Source: Blattamonas nauphoetae (lineage: Eukaryota > Preaxostyla > Oxymonadida). From it: a DNA stretch of 64,000 bases. The first letter of the stretch is position 1, and each line of letters starts with the position of its first letter. The notes under the pieces were generated by a model. It saw only the letters and a program-made list of their open reading frames with translations, searched no databases and was not told where the DNA came from. Positions 11,610 to 22,190 of this stretch are shown piece after piece. The position numbers and the translations under genes were made by a program. The stretch lies in the NCBI GenBank assembly GCA_033064195.1, contig JARBJD010000055.1, positions 248,001 to 312,000 on the forward strand, written 5' to 3'.

Positions 11610-11769
11610 AGTATTTTACGGAATGTAACAAAAGAGAAAGGTCTTTTCATCGAAAAAATGAGTGAAATGAATATGGGTGACTTGACATTCACACAAGAGT
11701 GTGTGTGGTTTTGTCAAAAGACAGTCACATTTTTTTGATTCTGCCCTTCCGGCATTGACGAACAACATT
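11610..11769 (-). pseudogene. Third MULE relic, SWIM part, left of the Polinton
   Basis: Read on the minus strand this gives VVRQCRKGRIKK followed by a SWIM finger (CDCLLTKPHTLLCEC), nearly the same as 11260-11335 of the neighbouring MULE. The match stops exactly at the Polinton tip and resumes at 40799 on the far side. The copy is therefore inverted relative to its neighbour and was split by the Polinton. Confidence 0.75.
11764..11769. repeat. Polinton target-site duplication, left copy (AACATT)
   Basis: AACATT directly precedes the Polinton tip AGTAGTGATATT. The same six bases follow the other tip at 40799-40804. A 6-bp duplication is the Polinton hallmark. Confidence 0.95.
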
Positions 11770-11919
11770 AGTAGTGATATTAACGAAACTGGAACCTCCG
11801 CACCTTAGACGATACTACTGTTGGTTGAATCCAAATAATTCGTTGATGTTCTCTGTTATGATTGATAACCAAAAACAAAGCTGATTTATTTTTGAATTCA
11901 CTTTTTTAATTAGTAATAA

Positions 11920-12513
11920 ATGGAAACATATTTAACTCCAACACATCTACTAGAAGTTTTAGAAAAGGAACATTTGATTCTGAAATCCCCTCCAGCTCTT
12001 ACACGATATGGAATGACATATCTCAAATCGAGTACCTTCGAATACGCACACGAAGATAAACCAGATGAGATTTATCGAGTGTACGTCAATAAGTTCTTGA
12101 AAGGATCAAGACCACATAATAGTCCTCAGAAATATAAGTCAGCAGCCAACTGGTGCACGAAAGAAAGGTTGATTGAATCGATGAAAAAAGAGAACTGTGA
12201 ACTGATCTCCGACTATATTTGTTCAAGTGGACCAGTCACTTATCGCCATGAAGGAATCGAATGGGAAGTAATTCCATCGAAATGGATAAAAGGATTCAGA
12301 ACTCATCAGAATAAACGAAAACGATACACACAATCGTTTGTTGAAAATGAATTGAAAAAAGAGAATTGTGAACTCGTTGGAACGTACAAGAAGGTACTCG
12401 AACCATTCAAATATCGTTGTTTGGACACAGGAAAAGAGTATTCCGTTCGCTTGGACAATTGGTTGTATTTTGGAGACCGTCCTCACAAACATAAGTATCA
12501 CGAGAGGTCATAA
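11920..12513 (+). CDS. Polinton TIR-encoded repeat protein, left copy (197 aa)
   Basis: This protein contains about three modules of 45-50 residues. They follow the pattern KENCELxxxY, then a hydrophobic-aromatic pair such as VTYRHEG or FKYRCLDTG, then W or NW and a closing G-x-RPH. The layout recalls the small treble-clef/zinc-ribbon modules (DUF723-like) often attached to viral and homing-type DNA-binding proteins, but the cysteines are mostly absent, so this is only a suggestion. The start at 11920 follows a TTTTTAATTAGTAATAAATG context like other genes of the element. An identical-type copy lies in the right arm (40055-40648, minus). It is read inward from the element tip and may act early. 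Its function is unknown. Confidence 0.75.
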   Translation: METYLTPTHLLEVLEKEHLILKSPPALTRYGMTYLKSSTFEYAHEDKPDEIYRVYVNKFLKGSRPHNSPQKYKSAANWCTKERLIESMKKENCELISDYICSSGPVTYRHEGIEWEVIPSKWIKGFRTHQNKRKRYTQSFVENELKKENCELVGTYKKVLEPFKYRCLDTGKEYSVRLDNWLYFGDRPHKHKYHERS

Positions 12514-12839
12514 AAGTACCAAAAATCTATTTTTGCACACAAATTCATTGAAACCAACAGTTGAACCACTTCGAAAAATTCTGAAAAAAATTCTAAAATC
12601 TCGGGGACACTGTAGGTCGTCGATCAAAAGAGGTTTGATCAAAATCTGTTGAGAATTCGTCGAGCTACGTACCGAACTTTGGTTCAAAAGTGACCAAAAA
12701 GTCGATGATCCGATTTTGCTACTATGAACTGCTTTATGGCTCAAATTGTGTTCAAACACGTTTGATTGTGACGGAAATCATTTTGAAAGGTAGGATTTTC
12801 GATAAAAAGCACTTTCTGAAAAAAGTTTGATCCGACCCA
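12514..12839. other. TIR spacer without gene
   Basis: This is non-coding arm sequence, duplicated at about 39735-40054. I see no motif beyond short inverted words. Confidence 0.4.
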
Positions 12840-13499
12840 TTGAGATTTTTTTACGAGTCGATTTTTCCAAGAAAAGGTATGGACGTTCGGGACTATGTCC
12901 TTTTGATCACTTTTCACCCTCTTATGGTGCTTTTACGTCTTAAAATGCTAGTTGACGCCTTTTGGTGTCATTCATGTCAGAAAACTTTTGACACCTCATC
13001 GTTCAGACATTTTTTCTTCAATTTTCATTTCTCACTATTTTCGCTTCTTCCACTTCACAATTATGTTCATCCGAGGCTTTTCAGAGATTTTTTCTCACCT
13101 CGTGACATTAGTTCACTTTTTATGACCGTTTTACACATCACCATGGTGAAGACACCATTTTCACACTACTTGTCTCTTGAAACTTTTTTTCTCGCATTTT
13201 CTCATATAGCCCTTCCGTTCTCGTCGTTGGAAGAAGCTGTGCTTGAATTTTCAGGAATTTCTGTTCTATAGTTGTCTCAGAATTTGACATTTACGTGTTT
13301 TCACTTCACAACTTTTGACACAGTTTTGATGTTTATGGATCACTTCAGTCTCTTGTTTCTCTCACTTCACTCTCCCAGGTTCACTAATCATTTGTTCCAC
13401 ATTCTCTCTCATTCCCCTCAATTCACCTGCTTTTTTTCCTTCGTTTCACCCACTTCAGCACATAATTATGTTTCATTTTTGACTGTTTTTCTCTCATAA
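12840..13499 (+). other. T-rich TIR block with hydrophobic open frames (left)
   Basis: Two consecutive plus-strand frames (about 143 and 75 residues) are rich in Phe, Ser, Leu and His. The DNA is strongly T/C-biased, so the length may reflect composition rather than selection. The block is conserved in the right arm at 39066-39737 on the minus strand. The T-rich strand changes at about 13500, where the neighbouring block begins on the opposite strand. A membrane protein is possible, but I recognise none. Confidence 0.3.
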
Positions 13500-14660
13500 T
13501 TAGAGCAAAAGTGATCGAACAAAGCCAAATTGAAACGGGCAAGTACAATAGCGAACAGTGAAATGACGATCGTGATAATGACGTGTAATTTGTTGTCAAT
13601 ATTGAAAACAGAGTCGATGTTCACCTTTTCTTGGATTAAAAAACAAGAAAGTTTGAGAAAAACGAGTGAAATGAGCAATGAGTGATTAGAAGACAGAGAT
13701 CCGATGCAGATCGCGATCCGTCTGATCCTCGGTACAAATTGGGAATATGTGCAAACAAAAATTTGTACAATTCGGAGAAAAGAAGGTTGAGTCGAAACAA
13801 CCATGAATGAAGTGAGAAAAACCAATAATCAAAGAAAATATGAGAACGGGGAAGTGACCGAACTTGAGATGATAAGTACTGAAAAACAAGTGACAAGACA
13901 AACAAAAACAGGTCAAACAAGAGTGAATAAAGAGGAAAATCAACGTGAAAAGTTCAATAATAGGTAAAAATGCAGAGATATGACGTCGGCAGAGAACGAT
14001 CCTAAAAAGTGGAGAAAAGAGATGAAAATGATAAAACGAGAAGAAAACAAATAAAAGAAAGATAAAATGAGAAGAAAGGAGGTGGTTTGAAGAGAGAAGA
14101 TACAACATACACAGCATAATTCCTACAGTTGATGGTTTGACCAATTCAAGGAGATCTGATGAAAAATAAGAGAAACAACATATGAAAATCGATGAAATAA
14201 GAATGAAGAAAGAAGAAAATGAGAGTGGCATACTCAATATTTCAGAAAAGTTCCAAGTTGGAGAGACGACAAGGATCGAACCTAAAAAGTAGAGAATAGA
14301 GATGATGATAAGAAAACGAGAAACAAAACACTTCAAGGAATGAGAAGAAAAGAAGAAACAAGTATGTTTTAAGAGACAATAAGTAACATACAATGAAAAC
14401 CTGAGAAAGGTGAAGATCGGTCATTTCATAGACGTCTATAGAAAAAGAAGAGACGAAACAGATGAAAATGAGAGGAAAAAGATGAGAGAAGGAAGAGAAT
14501 GAGGTCGGTATGATGAGGATTCCGAAAAAATTCCGAGATAATGAACGAACAAAATCGAGTTGAACATGGAAACAAAAAAATGATGTTGAGAAAGCGAAGC
14601 ATACTGTGATGATGCTGTGCATTGGATCATTCAATAAAACGTGGAATTAGAAAGAAATGG
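13500..14660 (-). other. T-rich TIR block on the minus strand (left)
   Basis: On the minus strand this block consists of long T/C-rich stretches, repeatedly bordered by GTATG-like and TTTTTAG- or TTTCAG-like words, between shorter stretches of mixed composition. That layout resembles a gene with several short introns, but it could also be a compositionally biased spacer. A 235-residue hydrophobic frame (14393-13686) runs through it. The equivalent right-arm block is 37900-39060 on the plus strand. I cannot assign a function and I do not join any parts. Confidence 0.3.
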
Positions 14661-14833
14661 ACATTTTTTGGAAAATGAGTGATCGATCCCATATTTTGGT
14701 TCATTTTTGGAAAATACAAGGAAAGTGTTATTGACATTGTCGGTTGTAGAATATGTTGGTAAAATACACAGAAAGTGATTGAACATAATTTCATTGTTTC
14801 TAAATTTGTTTTAACTTTTTTATTTTGTATAAA

Positions 14834-15187
14834 ATGAACCCAAGAGAAAAGTTGATTCAATCAATGAAAAAAGAGAACTGTGAACTTGTTTCTGAGTATG
14901 TCCGGAGCACAGAACCAGTAATCTATGTTCATGAAGGTGTTGAGTGGAGAATAAAACCAAAGTTGTGGAATCAAGGGAACAGACCACACATGTCACAACG
15001 TCGACACTATACTCAATCGTTTGTTGAGAATGAACTGAGGAAGTACAACTGTGAGCTCGTTGGTGAGTACAAGCAGGTTCTGACTCCATTCACATATCGA
15101 GAGATTGGTGGATCTGAAGTCTTCAGAGTGCGACTAGATTCCTGGCTAAAGGCAAAGAAGAAGCCACATTTGAGGAAGCCAAAATAA
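14834..15187 (+). CDS. Polinton repeat protein, second member (118 aa)
   Basis: This small protein has two of the KENCELV-type modules seen in the 197-residue TIR protein. The first is KKENCELVSEY with a later YVHEGVEWR, and the second is YNCELVGEY with an RVRLDSW close. I chose the ATG at 14834 because a T-rich promoter-like motif and TATAAAATG context precede it directly. The inner edge of the inverted repeat passes through this gene, so the right arm holds only its first part. The DNA polymerase gene follows after 43 bp. A DNA-binding or regulatory role is a guess from the module layout. Confidence 0.7.
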   Translation: MNPREKLIQSMKKENCELVSEYVRSTEPVIYVHEGVEWRIKPKLWNQGNRPHMSQRRHYTQSFVENELRKYNCELVGEYKQVLTPFTYREIGGSEVFRVRLDSWLKAKKKPHLRKPK

Positions 15188-15230
15188 TCGCTCAACTTTT
15201 TTTATTTTTTATTTTTTTAATTCGTAGTAC

Positions 15231-18200
15231 ATGTCAACACTCTGGAAAGTGAAGGAACAAATCAGAGAGGTTAGAGAACTATTTCCAAACACTCAATTCG
15301 CATTTACTGATGGACGAACATACAAACAAGACAGCCCATATTATCAACATCACTATTCATTTCTCCTTGCAATGATGAACCATCCAGACGTCGGATATCG
15401 AAATCCTGATCCAAATGGACAACGTAATATCAGTTTAATTCCGAAATTCCTGAATGAAGTGAGACACCGACGACAGATTGAACAGCAACAAGCCATGCAG
15501 AGACAGAATGAACAGAACATTAATGCAATGATGAATGAAGAGGATAAAAATATTATCATCGTTGACATGAAAGCAAATCCAAGAGTGAACGAAACTGAAT
15601 TGAAAAAACAAGTGTTCAAGATCACAAGGAAACTGAAATCAATTGAAGAGAAACTGATGGATCATTGGATGAAGAACCTGTTGATCATTCAAAAGAAAAA
15701 TGAACAAATGGATACAAGAAAAGTGAAGCAATTTGATGGATTTGATCAATGCATCTTACTCGCTGATCCAAGAGTCAAACTTGCCTTCAATGAATGTCTG
15801 ACGAACACACGAAAGAAGTTCAAAAAGAATGAGGTCGAGAAGGTTGAAGACAATGGAAAACCATATCAGTTGTACTTCCACAATCATCTGAAGAATGTTG
15901 AGGAAATCACAACATTCATCAATGCAGTCTACGACAAAGAGAAGGATCGTCCATTCAAGATCAGTATTGACTTCGGAAAGATTGTTGAGAGAAAAGACAA
16001 AGATGAGACACTGTACAATGATTTCAGACCAGAACTGGAGAATACATCAAAGAGTTTCCCGACAGTGATAAGAAGTGCTGGAGACATCAATGAGTATTCA
16101 AAATATGCAATCAATCTGATTAAAGAATCCCAAGAGAGAACACTGATGGACACAAAGACGATGTTTATTGCATTCCACTCCATTCTTGTTGCTGTTTACA
16201 GATTTCCAGTTGCAGGAAAAGCCAATGCCATTCTTACTGAACACATCAAAACGAGAAATGTTCGATACATTGATTCCGAGTACAACAACTGCTTCTTTCA
16301 AGCACTATCGTTCCTTACACTTCAAGATGTCAAAGGCGAGAAAATCTCAATCAATATGAGAAACAGTGAAGCCTATCGATTGTTCGCACAATGGATGAAT
16401 CTCACACATCTGAAGTCTCGGCAATTAACTCCACATCTTCAACAATATCCTGGCTTTGATATTGCATGTGATTTAGAGAGAGCAATGCAAGTATTCAACA
16501 TCACTGTTCACATTTATGAGTTCGATGAAGAAAAGAAGAGGTACTTCCTCAGTCAATCGTACATCAACGACAATGATGACGCAAGAGTTCTTCCCATTCT
16601 GATGATTCCACTTACCTCATCACTCGTTCATGTGATGTTCATTGTTGATCCTGAGAAATTGACTGGATACAAACTCTGTCCATTCTGTCAATCGAGAGGA
16701 TTCCAAGTGAAGGATACAAACTTCAAGAGATACTACGAGAAGCATCTTGCCGAATGTAAGGAACTTGATGGAAAACACATGAAGAAGATCTCACTTGATA
16801 AAACACCACGGCCATATGTTCCACACATCCTCAACAATAGAACTCATGAATTTCTGATGGCACACAAGAGACAAGACGAATTCAAACCAACACAGTTCTA
16901 CATAACATACGATTTCGAAACAATGGAAGATCTCATTCTTGACAACTTGTTCTCTGATGAGAACACTCAATTGATCTCACACTTGAAACCTCTCTCTGTT
17001 GTATCAGCAATCAAAACAAAATCAGGAATGAAGTCAATCTACTTTGACCTTCGAGATGGAAAGGATTTTGTGAAGCAATGGATCAGACAGCTCTTCAAAT
17101 ATGCTGAGACAGTTCGAGAGGACAACCTGTACGAGGATCCTGAGATTCCTTCACAAAATGAAGTCAGTGTGATTGGGTTCAACAGTTCCAGATTCGACAT
17201 GAATCTCATCTTTCGTGATCTCGTTGACAAGGATTGGAAAGTGGTGAGCTTCCTTGGATCAACAACGAAGTACAAACAAGTTTTGATCAGACACGAGAAA
17301 ACACAACAGGTTCTTCGCTTTATTGACATGATGTCATACACAGGACCAATGACATTGGATAATGCAGTCAAAGCTTTTGGAGGAAAGACCACACTTCAGA
17401 AATCATTCTTTGCCTACGAATCATTCGATTCATCAGACTACGACACGGTGTTGAGCAAACAAGAACCTTTCTCAAAATATGAATTCTACTCCAGTCTGAA
17501 CAACAGTGAAATGTCAGAGACTGATTACCAACTGTACCTTGATGATTGGAACAAACAAGGATTCAAGAACAGATGGGAATATCTGAAATTCTACAACATC
17601 AGAGACGTCGAATGTATGATTGCACCATTGGACAATCTCATTGATCTGAATTTCCAATACAAAGTGGACATGCTGCACAATCTGTCACTGTCAGCCAATG
17701 CTTCAGCAATCAAGTATGCTTGTGCCTACAAAGACTTTGATATTGATGCTGACTACAACGAATGTGACGATTCTGGTCCAATCAAGATCACCAAACAATA
17801 CTGGAAGTACAAGGTAGCATCGTACATTTATCAAGACCAGAAAGCTCATCGCAACACTACCAACAATGTCACTGAAGCAGACTACGACTGGTTTGTTCAA
17901 CAATGCAAGAGAGTGTGCTATATCTGCAAGTGCCACTTCACACAAGCAGTTCGACCAACACTGGACAGAATGGACAATGCAAAAGGACATTCGAAAGAGA
18001 ACGTGAAGATCTGCTGTGATTACTGCAACACCTACAAGTCAGACCATGATGAGCATCTCACGAGATTGAGAATTCAACTGAAGAAGTACTGCATCTGGAA
18101 ATCATTGCCAATGACTCTGACACACGAACAGACCTATCACAAACTGCGAGCAGCAGTGACTGGTGGATTATCGAATGTTCAACATCGACAGAACATCAAA

Positions 18201-21041
18201 GACGTGACACCAATCAATCACTTCAAGTTCGAAGATGGAAAGGTTGTCTCCAAAGATACAGAACATGAAATGACTCACGTTTGTGGTGTTGATTTCAATT
18301 CGCTTTATCCAAGTGCTTTCTCATCAATCAAGAATAAGAACAATCCATACACCAAACACAGAATGTACATGCCAGGAAGATGTTTGTTCACCGCAACAGA
18401 AGATTCAGATTGTCGTGAGATCATCGAGAACAAGAATCAGAAGACATTGTTCGTTGCAGAACTGAAAGGACACATCGATGAGAATTATATCAACGAGTTC
18501 ATAAACTTTCCACCAATCTTCAGAAACATAGTGGTCAATACGACAGAAGAGAACATTGGAGAGAAGACCTATTCGTTGATGAAGAAACATGGATTGAAGA
18601 CTGATGACAAACAAAGAAAACTGACCCAACTCTTGAGCACACACGATCAGTATATGTTCTTTTCGACATACTATCTGTGGTTCCTCATCGACTACTGCCA
18701 CTTCATTGTTGATGATGTAAAGAGTGTGATGGTGTTCTCGAGACATGCTGGATTTGAACCATTTGTGACCTCGTTCATGAATGACAGAATAGAAGCGATG
18801 AAGGTTGGAAACAAAGGAAAGGAACAGTTCTGTAAGACAAACCTCAATGGAAGTTACGGATATGATGGAATGAACACTGAGAAGTACAACTCAATCACAA
18901 TCTGCAATGAGAAGCGAACATACTTGAAACAGATGATGAAAGGATTTGTAGCGACAAGAGAGATCAATGAGGACAACTACATTGTGATCGAAGACAGAGA
19001 GAAAGCATCATGTAAAACATGTCTGCAAGAAGCAGTATTCACACTCGACAATGCCAAGTTCTGGTATCTGAATTTCATCTCCAACTTCATGTACAAATGT
19101 CTAGACATGAACAAGATTCATTTCTGTGAGGGTGATACTGATTCTGCTTATTGGGCAATTAGTGGAGATCCAAATGCTGGAATCCATCAACAATTTGAAC
19201 ATGTTATTGCTGATATGGAATTCTATGATGCTCACAAATACGAATGGTTTCCCAATCCTGAAAAAGGAGTCGATGATGAGAAGAAGCTGTTAGGACTAGC
19301 AATTGAAAAGGAAGGTGAACAGATGATCTGTCTTGCACCAAAGTGTTACTCTCTCGATGAGAAATGCAAAATCAAAGGAGTGTCATTAAAGAAAACAAAT
19401 ATCACGAGTGACGATTACAGGTATGGGAATTGGTCCTTGCCGATAAATTTTTGGGCGATCGACGGTCATTTCACGAATTTGAGTTTCATCATTACCATTT
19501 TCCACAAAAGACGCATCGAAAAAAGGGAAATTGTGAAATGATGATTGAGCTCGGTGGGTCGGCTCGATCAGCCCTTTGAATGACCAACGTCAGTACCGTC
19601 CTTCCTTTCTGATGACCTCCCGACACTGTTTCATCATCTTTCGGAAGACCTTTCTTCGCATTTCAGCGTCTTGAGCTTGCATAAAGGCGAAAACAGCTTC
19701 AAGAATGTCTTCGTCGGATTCGGCGATCAATCCCCTTAATTCGGTTTTAAGGTTGCCGAATAGCCAGAAGTCGCAGGGAGCTAAATCTGGGCTCCATGCT
19801 GGGTGTGGTAATTTGGAGAAGATGGTTTGAGGTAGAAAGTCACGAACGGCGCGTGCTGAATGCGCTGGAGCATTATCATAGTGGATCGCCACTTTGTGGC
19901 CGGGAGGAAGTGCAGCTCTTGCTTGAATGGTCTCTGAAAGAGGAGTAAGAACGTCATGAATGAAAGAATTTGCATTGATTGCCTCTCCTCTTGGAGATAC
20001 ACTCACAAATGTCGTATGAACACCAAAAAACACCGTCACCATCGACTTTTTCGTCCCAATATTGGCTCTTTCAATCACTGGAGGAGGATCATCACGATCT
20101 TGCCATCGAAACCGACTAGGATTCCTCCAGGTGATCCAGGTTTCATCACCTGTCACAATATTATTGAAATTTGTGAGAGAATGAACTTCCAATTTTGCTA
20201 ACAGATCGCGAGCTCCTTCGACTCGGTTTGCCATGTTAACAGGTGTCAATGTATGTGGAACCCATTTTGCGTGCCGTTTGATGAAATGAAAATACTTCAA
20301 CAGGTATCTTTTGATGGTTTTCGACGAAATTCCTGTCAAAATCTCCATTTTTCGCAGTGAAAGGGTCGCATCTTCGGCAATAAGTGGTCTAATCGCCTCA
20401 ATAATATGGTCTTGGAATTGTGGTCTGAATGGTAGACCTGGTTCATAATTGAAAGTCCCCTCTTCGAGTTTGTTGAACATGTTGCGGATCGTCCGTTCAC
20501 AAGGTCCTTGATCGCCGTACAGTCTGTCCAATGTTTCTTTACATTCTTGAATTGTCATTTCGGATAGGTAACAGAACTCTATCAGAGTTCTGTCACGGAT
20601 GATGAGAGTGCGATTCGTCATTCAAAGGGTTGATCGAGCCGACCCACCGAGCTCAATCATCATTTCACAATTTCCCTTTTTTCGATGCGTCTTTTGTGGA
20701 AAATGGTAATGATGAAACTCAAATTCGTGAAATGACCGTCGATCGCCCAAAAATTTATCGGCAAGGACCAATTCCCATACCTGTATGTGAAGTGCCTGAA
20801 TGGAGAGAAAACTGTGACAACCACATTGAACTTCACCGTAAAACGGTTCAAGCATCAGAATGATGCGTTCCAGACAAGAAGAATCGTGAGCGAAGAGGAC
20901 ACAAAGGGATTTGAGATTGCGAAAATACAACAACAGAAACTCAGTCTCAGTGGAATTCATCTGAAGGCAATCGTACTTGAAAATGAATCATGTCCTCCAT
21001 TCATTCATGGACTGAAAGCAACTGATTATATAATTGAATAA
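15231..21041 (+). CDS. Polinton protein-primed DNA polymerase B
   Basis: This is the replicative polymerase of the element, of the protein-primed family B. From the N-terminus: a long unassigned region; an OTU-like stretch near residue 353 (YIDSEYNNCFFQAL) with a later VHVMFIVD; a C2HC-like finger near residues 484-510 (CPFCQSRGF onward); exonuclease motifs YDFETME (~561), GFNSSRFDMNL (~650) and YNIRDVE (~790); an HNH-like insert at ~897-934 (CYIC, LDRMDNAKGH, CCDYCN); and polymerase motifs DFNSLYPS (~1022), KTNLNGSYGY (~1203), GDTDS (~1302) and KCYSLDEK (~1372). A mariner at 19418-20783 lies near the 3' end, and the polymerase-like sequence continues beyond it to 21041. The ATG at 15231 follows a strong T-rich motif. 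Confidence 0.95.
19416..19417. repeat. Mariner TA target duplication, left
   Basis: TA precedes the mariner tip CAGGTATGGG. The partner TA is at 20784-20785. Confidence 0.9.
19418..20783 (-). mobile_element. Mariner element inserted in the Polinton polymerase, 1366 bp
   Basis: The tips are CAGGTATGGGAATTGG and its inverse, flanked by TA on both sides (19416-19417 and 20784-20785). The inverted repeats are long for a mariner: 167 bp (19418-19584 and 20617-20783) with a single difference that I can see. It encodes one transposase on the minus strand that fills the space between the repeats. The intact open frame and near-identical repeats imply a recent insertion, after the Polinton itself. 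Confidence 0.97.
19590..20621 (-). CDS. Mariner transposase, DD34D (343 aa)
   Basis: This enzyme would cut and paste the mariner at TA sites. The N-terminal third carries helix-turn-helix motifs (TIQECKETLDRLYG with CERTIRNMFNKLEEG, then LSLRKMEILTGISSKTIKRY). The catalytic core has TGDETW, then HYDNAPAHSARAV, then HPAWSPDLAPCDFWLFG. Exactly 34 residues lie between the second and third aspartates, the classical mariner DD34D spacing. The length of 343 residues is normal for the family. The ATG at 20621 lies just inside the right inverted repeat and the stop at 19590 just inside the left one. The frame is uninterrupted, so the enzyme may be active. It is transcribed against the host polymerase gene. 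Confidence 0.95.
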   Translation of the reverse strand: MTNRTLIIRDRTLIEFCYLSEMTIQECKETLDRLYGDQGPCERTIRNMFNKLEEGTFNYEPGLPFRPQFQDHIIEAIRPLIAEDATLSLRKMEILTGISSKTIKRYLLKYFHFIKRHAKWVPHTLTPVNMANRVEGARDLLAKLEVHSLTNFNNIVTGDETWITWRNPSRFRWQDRDDPPPVIERANIGTKKSMVTVFFGVHTTFVSVSPRGEAINANSFIHDVLTPLSETIQARAALPPGHKVAIHYDNAPAHSARAVRDFLPQTIFSKLPHPAWSPDLAPCDFWLFGNLKTELRGLIAESDEDILEAVFAFMQAQDAEMRRKVFRKMMKQCREVIRKEGRY

Positions 21042-21064
21042 ACACAAACTTTATTTTTGTATAA

Positions 21065-21581
21065 ATGAATACACGACAGATTAATACTTTAGTGAATCGG
21101 TAACTGAATTGCACACAACACTCTAAAGAGAAAATATTCAATGTCAAGTTCAATAGAACCAACACTTTACCAGTATATGATGTCTATGATTCACATGGAG
21201 AATATGTAGCAAACGACGAAACATATTTCGAGGATTGGTTCAATGGTGGATTACCTCCTAATTTAACTATTTCAGATGGAACAAAAGTAGTCTCACAGTT
21301 TCTGATTGCATTCTTGGGAAAACGTTTTAGTGATTGGAGATGTGAAAAAGCATACAAGATGTATAAAGAATATCATCGAAAGTACAATCAACAAGTGACA
21401 CCAATTCTCTCACCAAGAGTTCGAAGCCCTGCAGAGGCGAGACCAATCCCAATCCCAACTCCAGTGCAAAGACCAATAGCAATAGAACCACCTGAATATC
21501 TAATTATTCCTGGACTGAAGAGAAACTTGAAATCAAAGGGGTTTGAATATGAATATCCAATGAAGGAGAGGAAGTTCGAAG

Positions 21582-21616
<35 letters not shown>

Positions 21617-22090
21617 GATGATGATGATGATGATGATGAAGATGATGATGACATTATACCAATTTCACAGATGCAGGATCCAATAGAGAGAAATCCCTTC
21701 TTCACACCAACCGTGTTCAACCACCCAGTGAGGGAGATCAGACAGAATGAACCGACGACACAGCAAGTGCTCAATAAGTTGGCACAAATGAAAGGATTGT
21801 TTGATCATCAACAGAGAAACGATTCAGAAGATGAACAGATCAAAGCTGAGAACTCAATAATGAAAAATCAAAAGCAGATGGAACACTTTATTACATCACA
21901 CATTCTGGATGCAAATAAAATGAACAGAGACACATTCGTTCGAGCCTCGATAAACAGAAAGATTGCGAACGATGATCTTAACTTCATTCTGACTCACACT
22001 AAACAAATCCCATTCGGAGGAAGGTCATTTCAGGATTTGAGATTGCGAAAATACAACAACAGAAACTCAGTCTCAGTGGAATACATCTGA
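21065..22090 (+). pseudogene. Partial second copy of the Polinton integrase 5' region
   Basis: This stretch is a paralogue of the first ~250 residues of the integrase at 22191-28469. Shared words include NGEY/HGEY, EPTTxQVL, FDHQQ, EQIKAENS and HxKQIPFGGRSFQ. It carries no catalytic core and runs into the duplicated polymerase tail. A long aspartate/glutamate tract (21585-21651) sits where the other copy has only a few acidic residues. It is a fossil duplicate inside the Polinton. Confidence 0.75.
21581..21652. repeat. GAT microsatellite encoding an Asp-rich tract
   Basis: About 22 tandem GAT/GAA triplets encode an acidic run in the partial integrase copy. The paralogous position in the other copy has only a few acidic residues, so the expansion happened after the duplication. 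Confidence 0.9.
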
Positions 22091-22190
22091 AGGCAATCAT
22101 ACTTGAAAATGAATCATGTCCTCCATTCATTCATGGACTGAAAGTAACTGATTATATTATCCAATAAATCCAAACTTTATTTTTATAGAA

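Larger units (their letters stand above)
11770..15090. repeat. Polinton left terminal inverted repeat, ~3.3 kb
   Basis: This arm matches 37475-40798 in inverted order. I noticed roughly ten substitutions or run-length differences over 3.3 kb, so identity is above 99%. The inner boundary falls within the small gene at 14834-15187, leaving a partial copy of that gene on the right arm. Confidence 0.95.
20912..22190 (+). repeat. Tandem duplication: polymerase tail plus integrase head
   Basis: The last ~150 bp of the polymerase region plus the following promoter (about 20912-21065) recur at about 22035-22191. Between them, 21065-22034 is a second version of the integrase 5' region that is also present at 22191-27430. 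The unit is about 1.1 kb and the copies have diverged, especially in the integrase part. The most likely cause is an old unequal exchange within the element. Confidence 0.8.
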
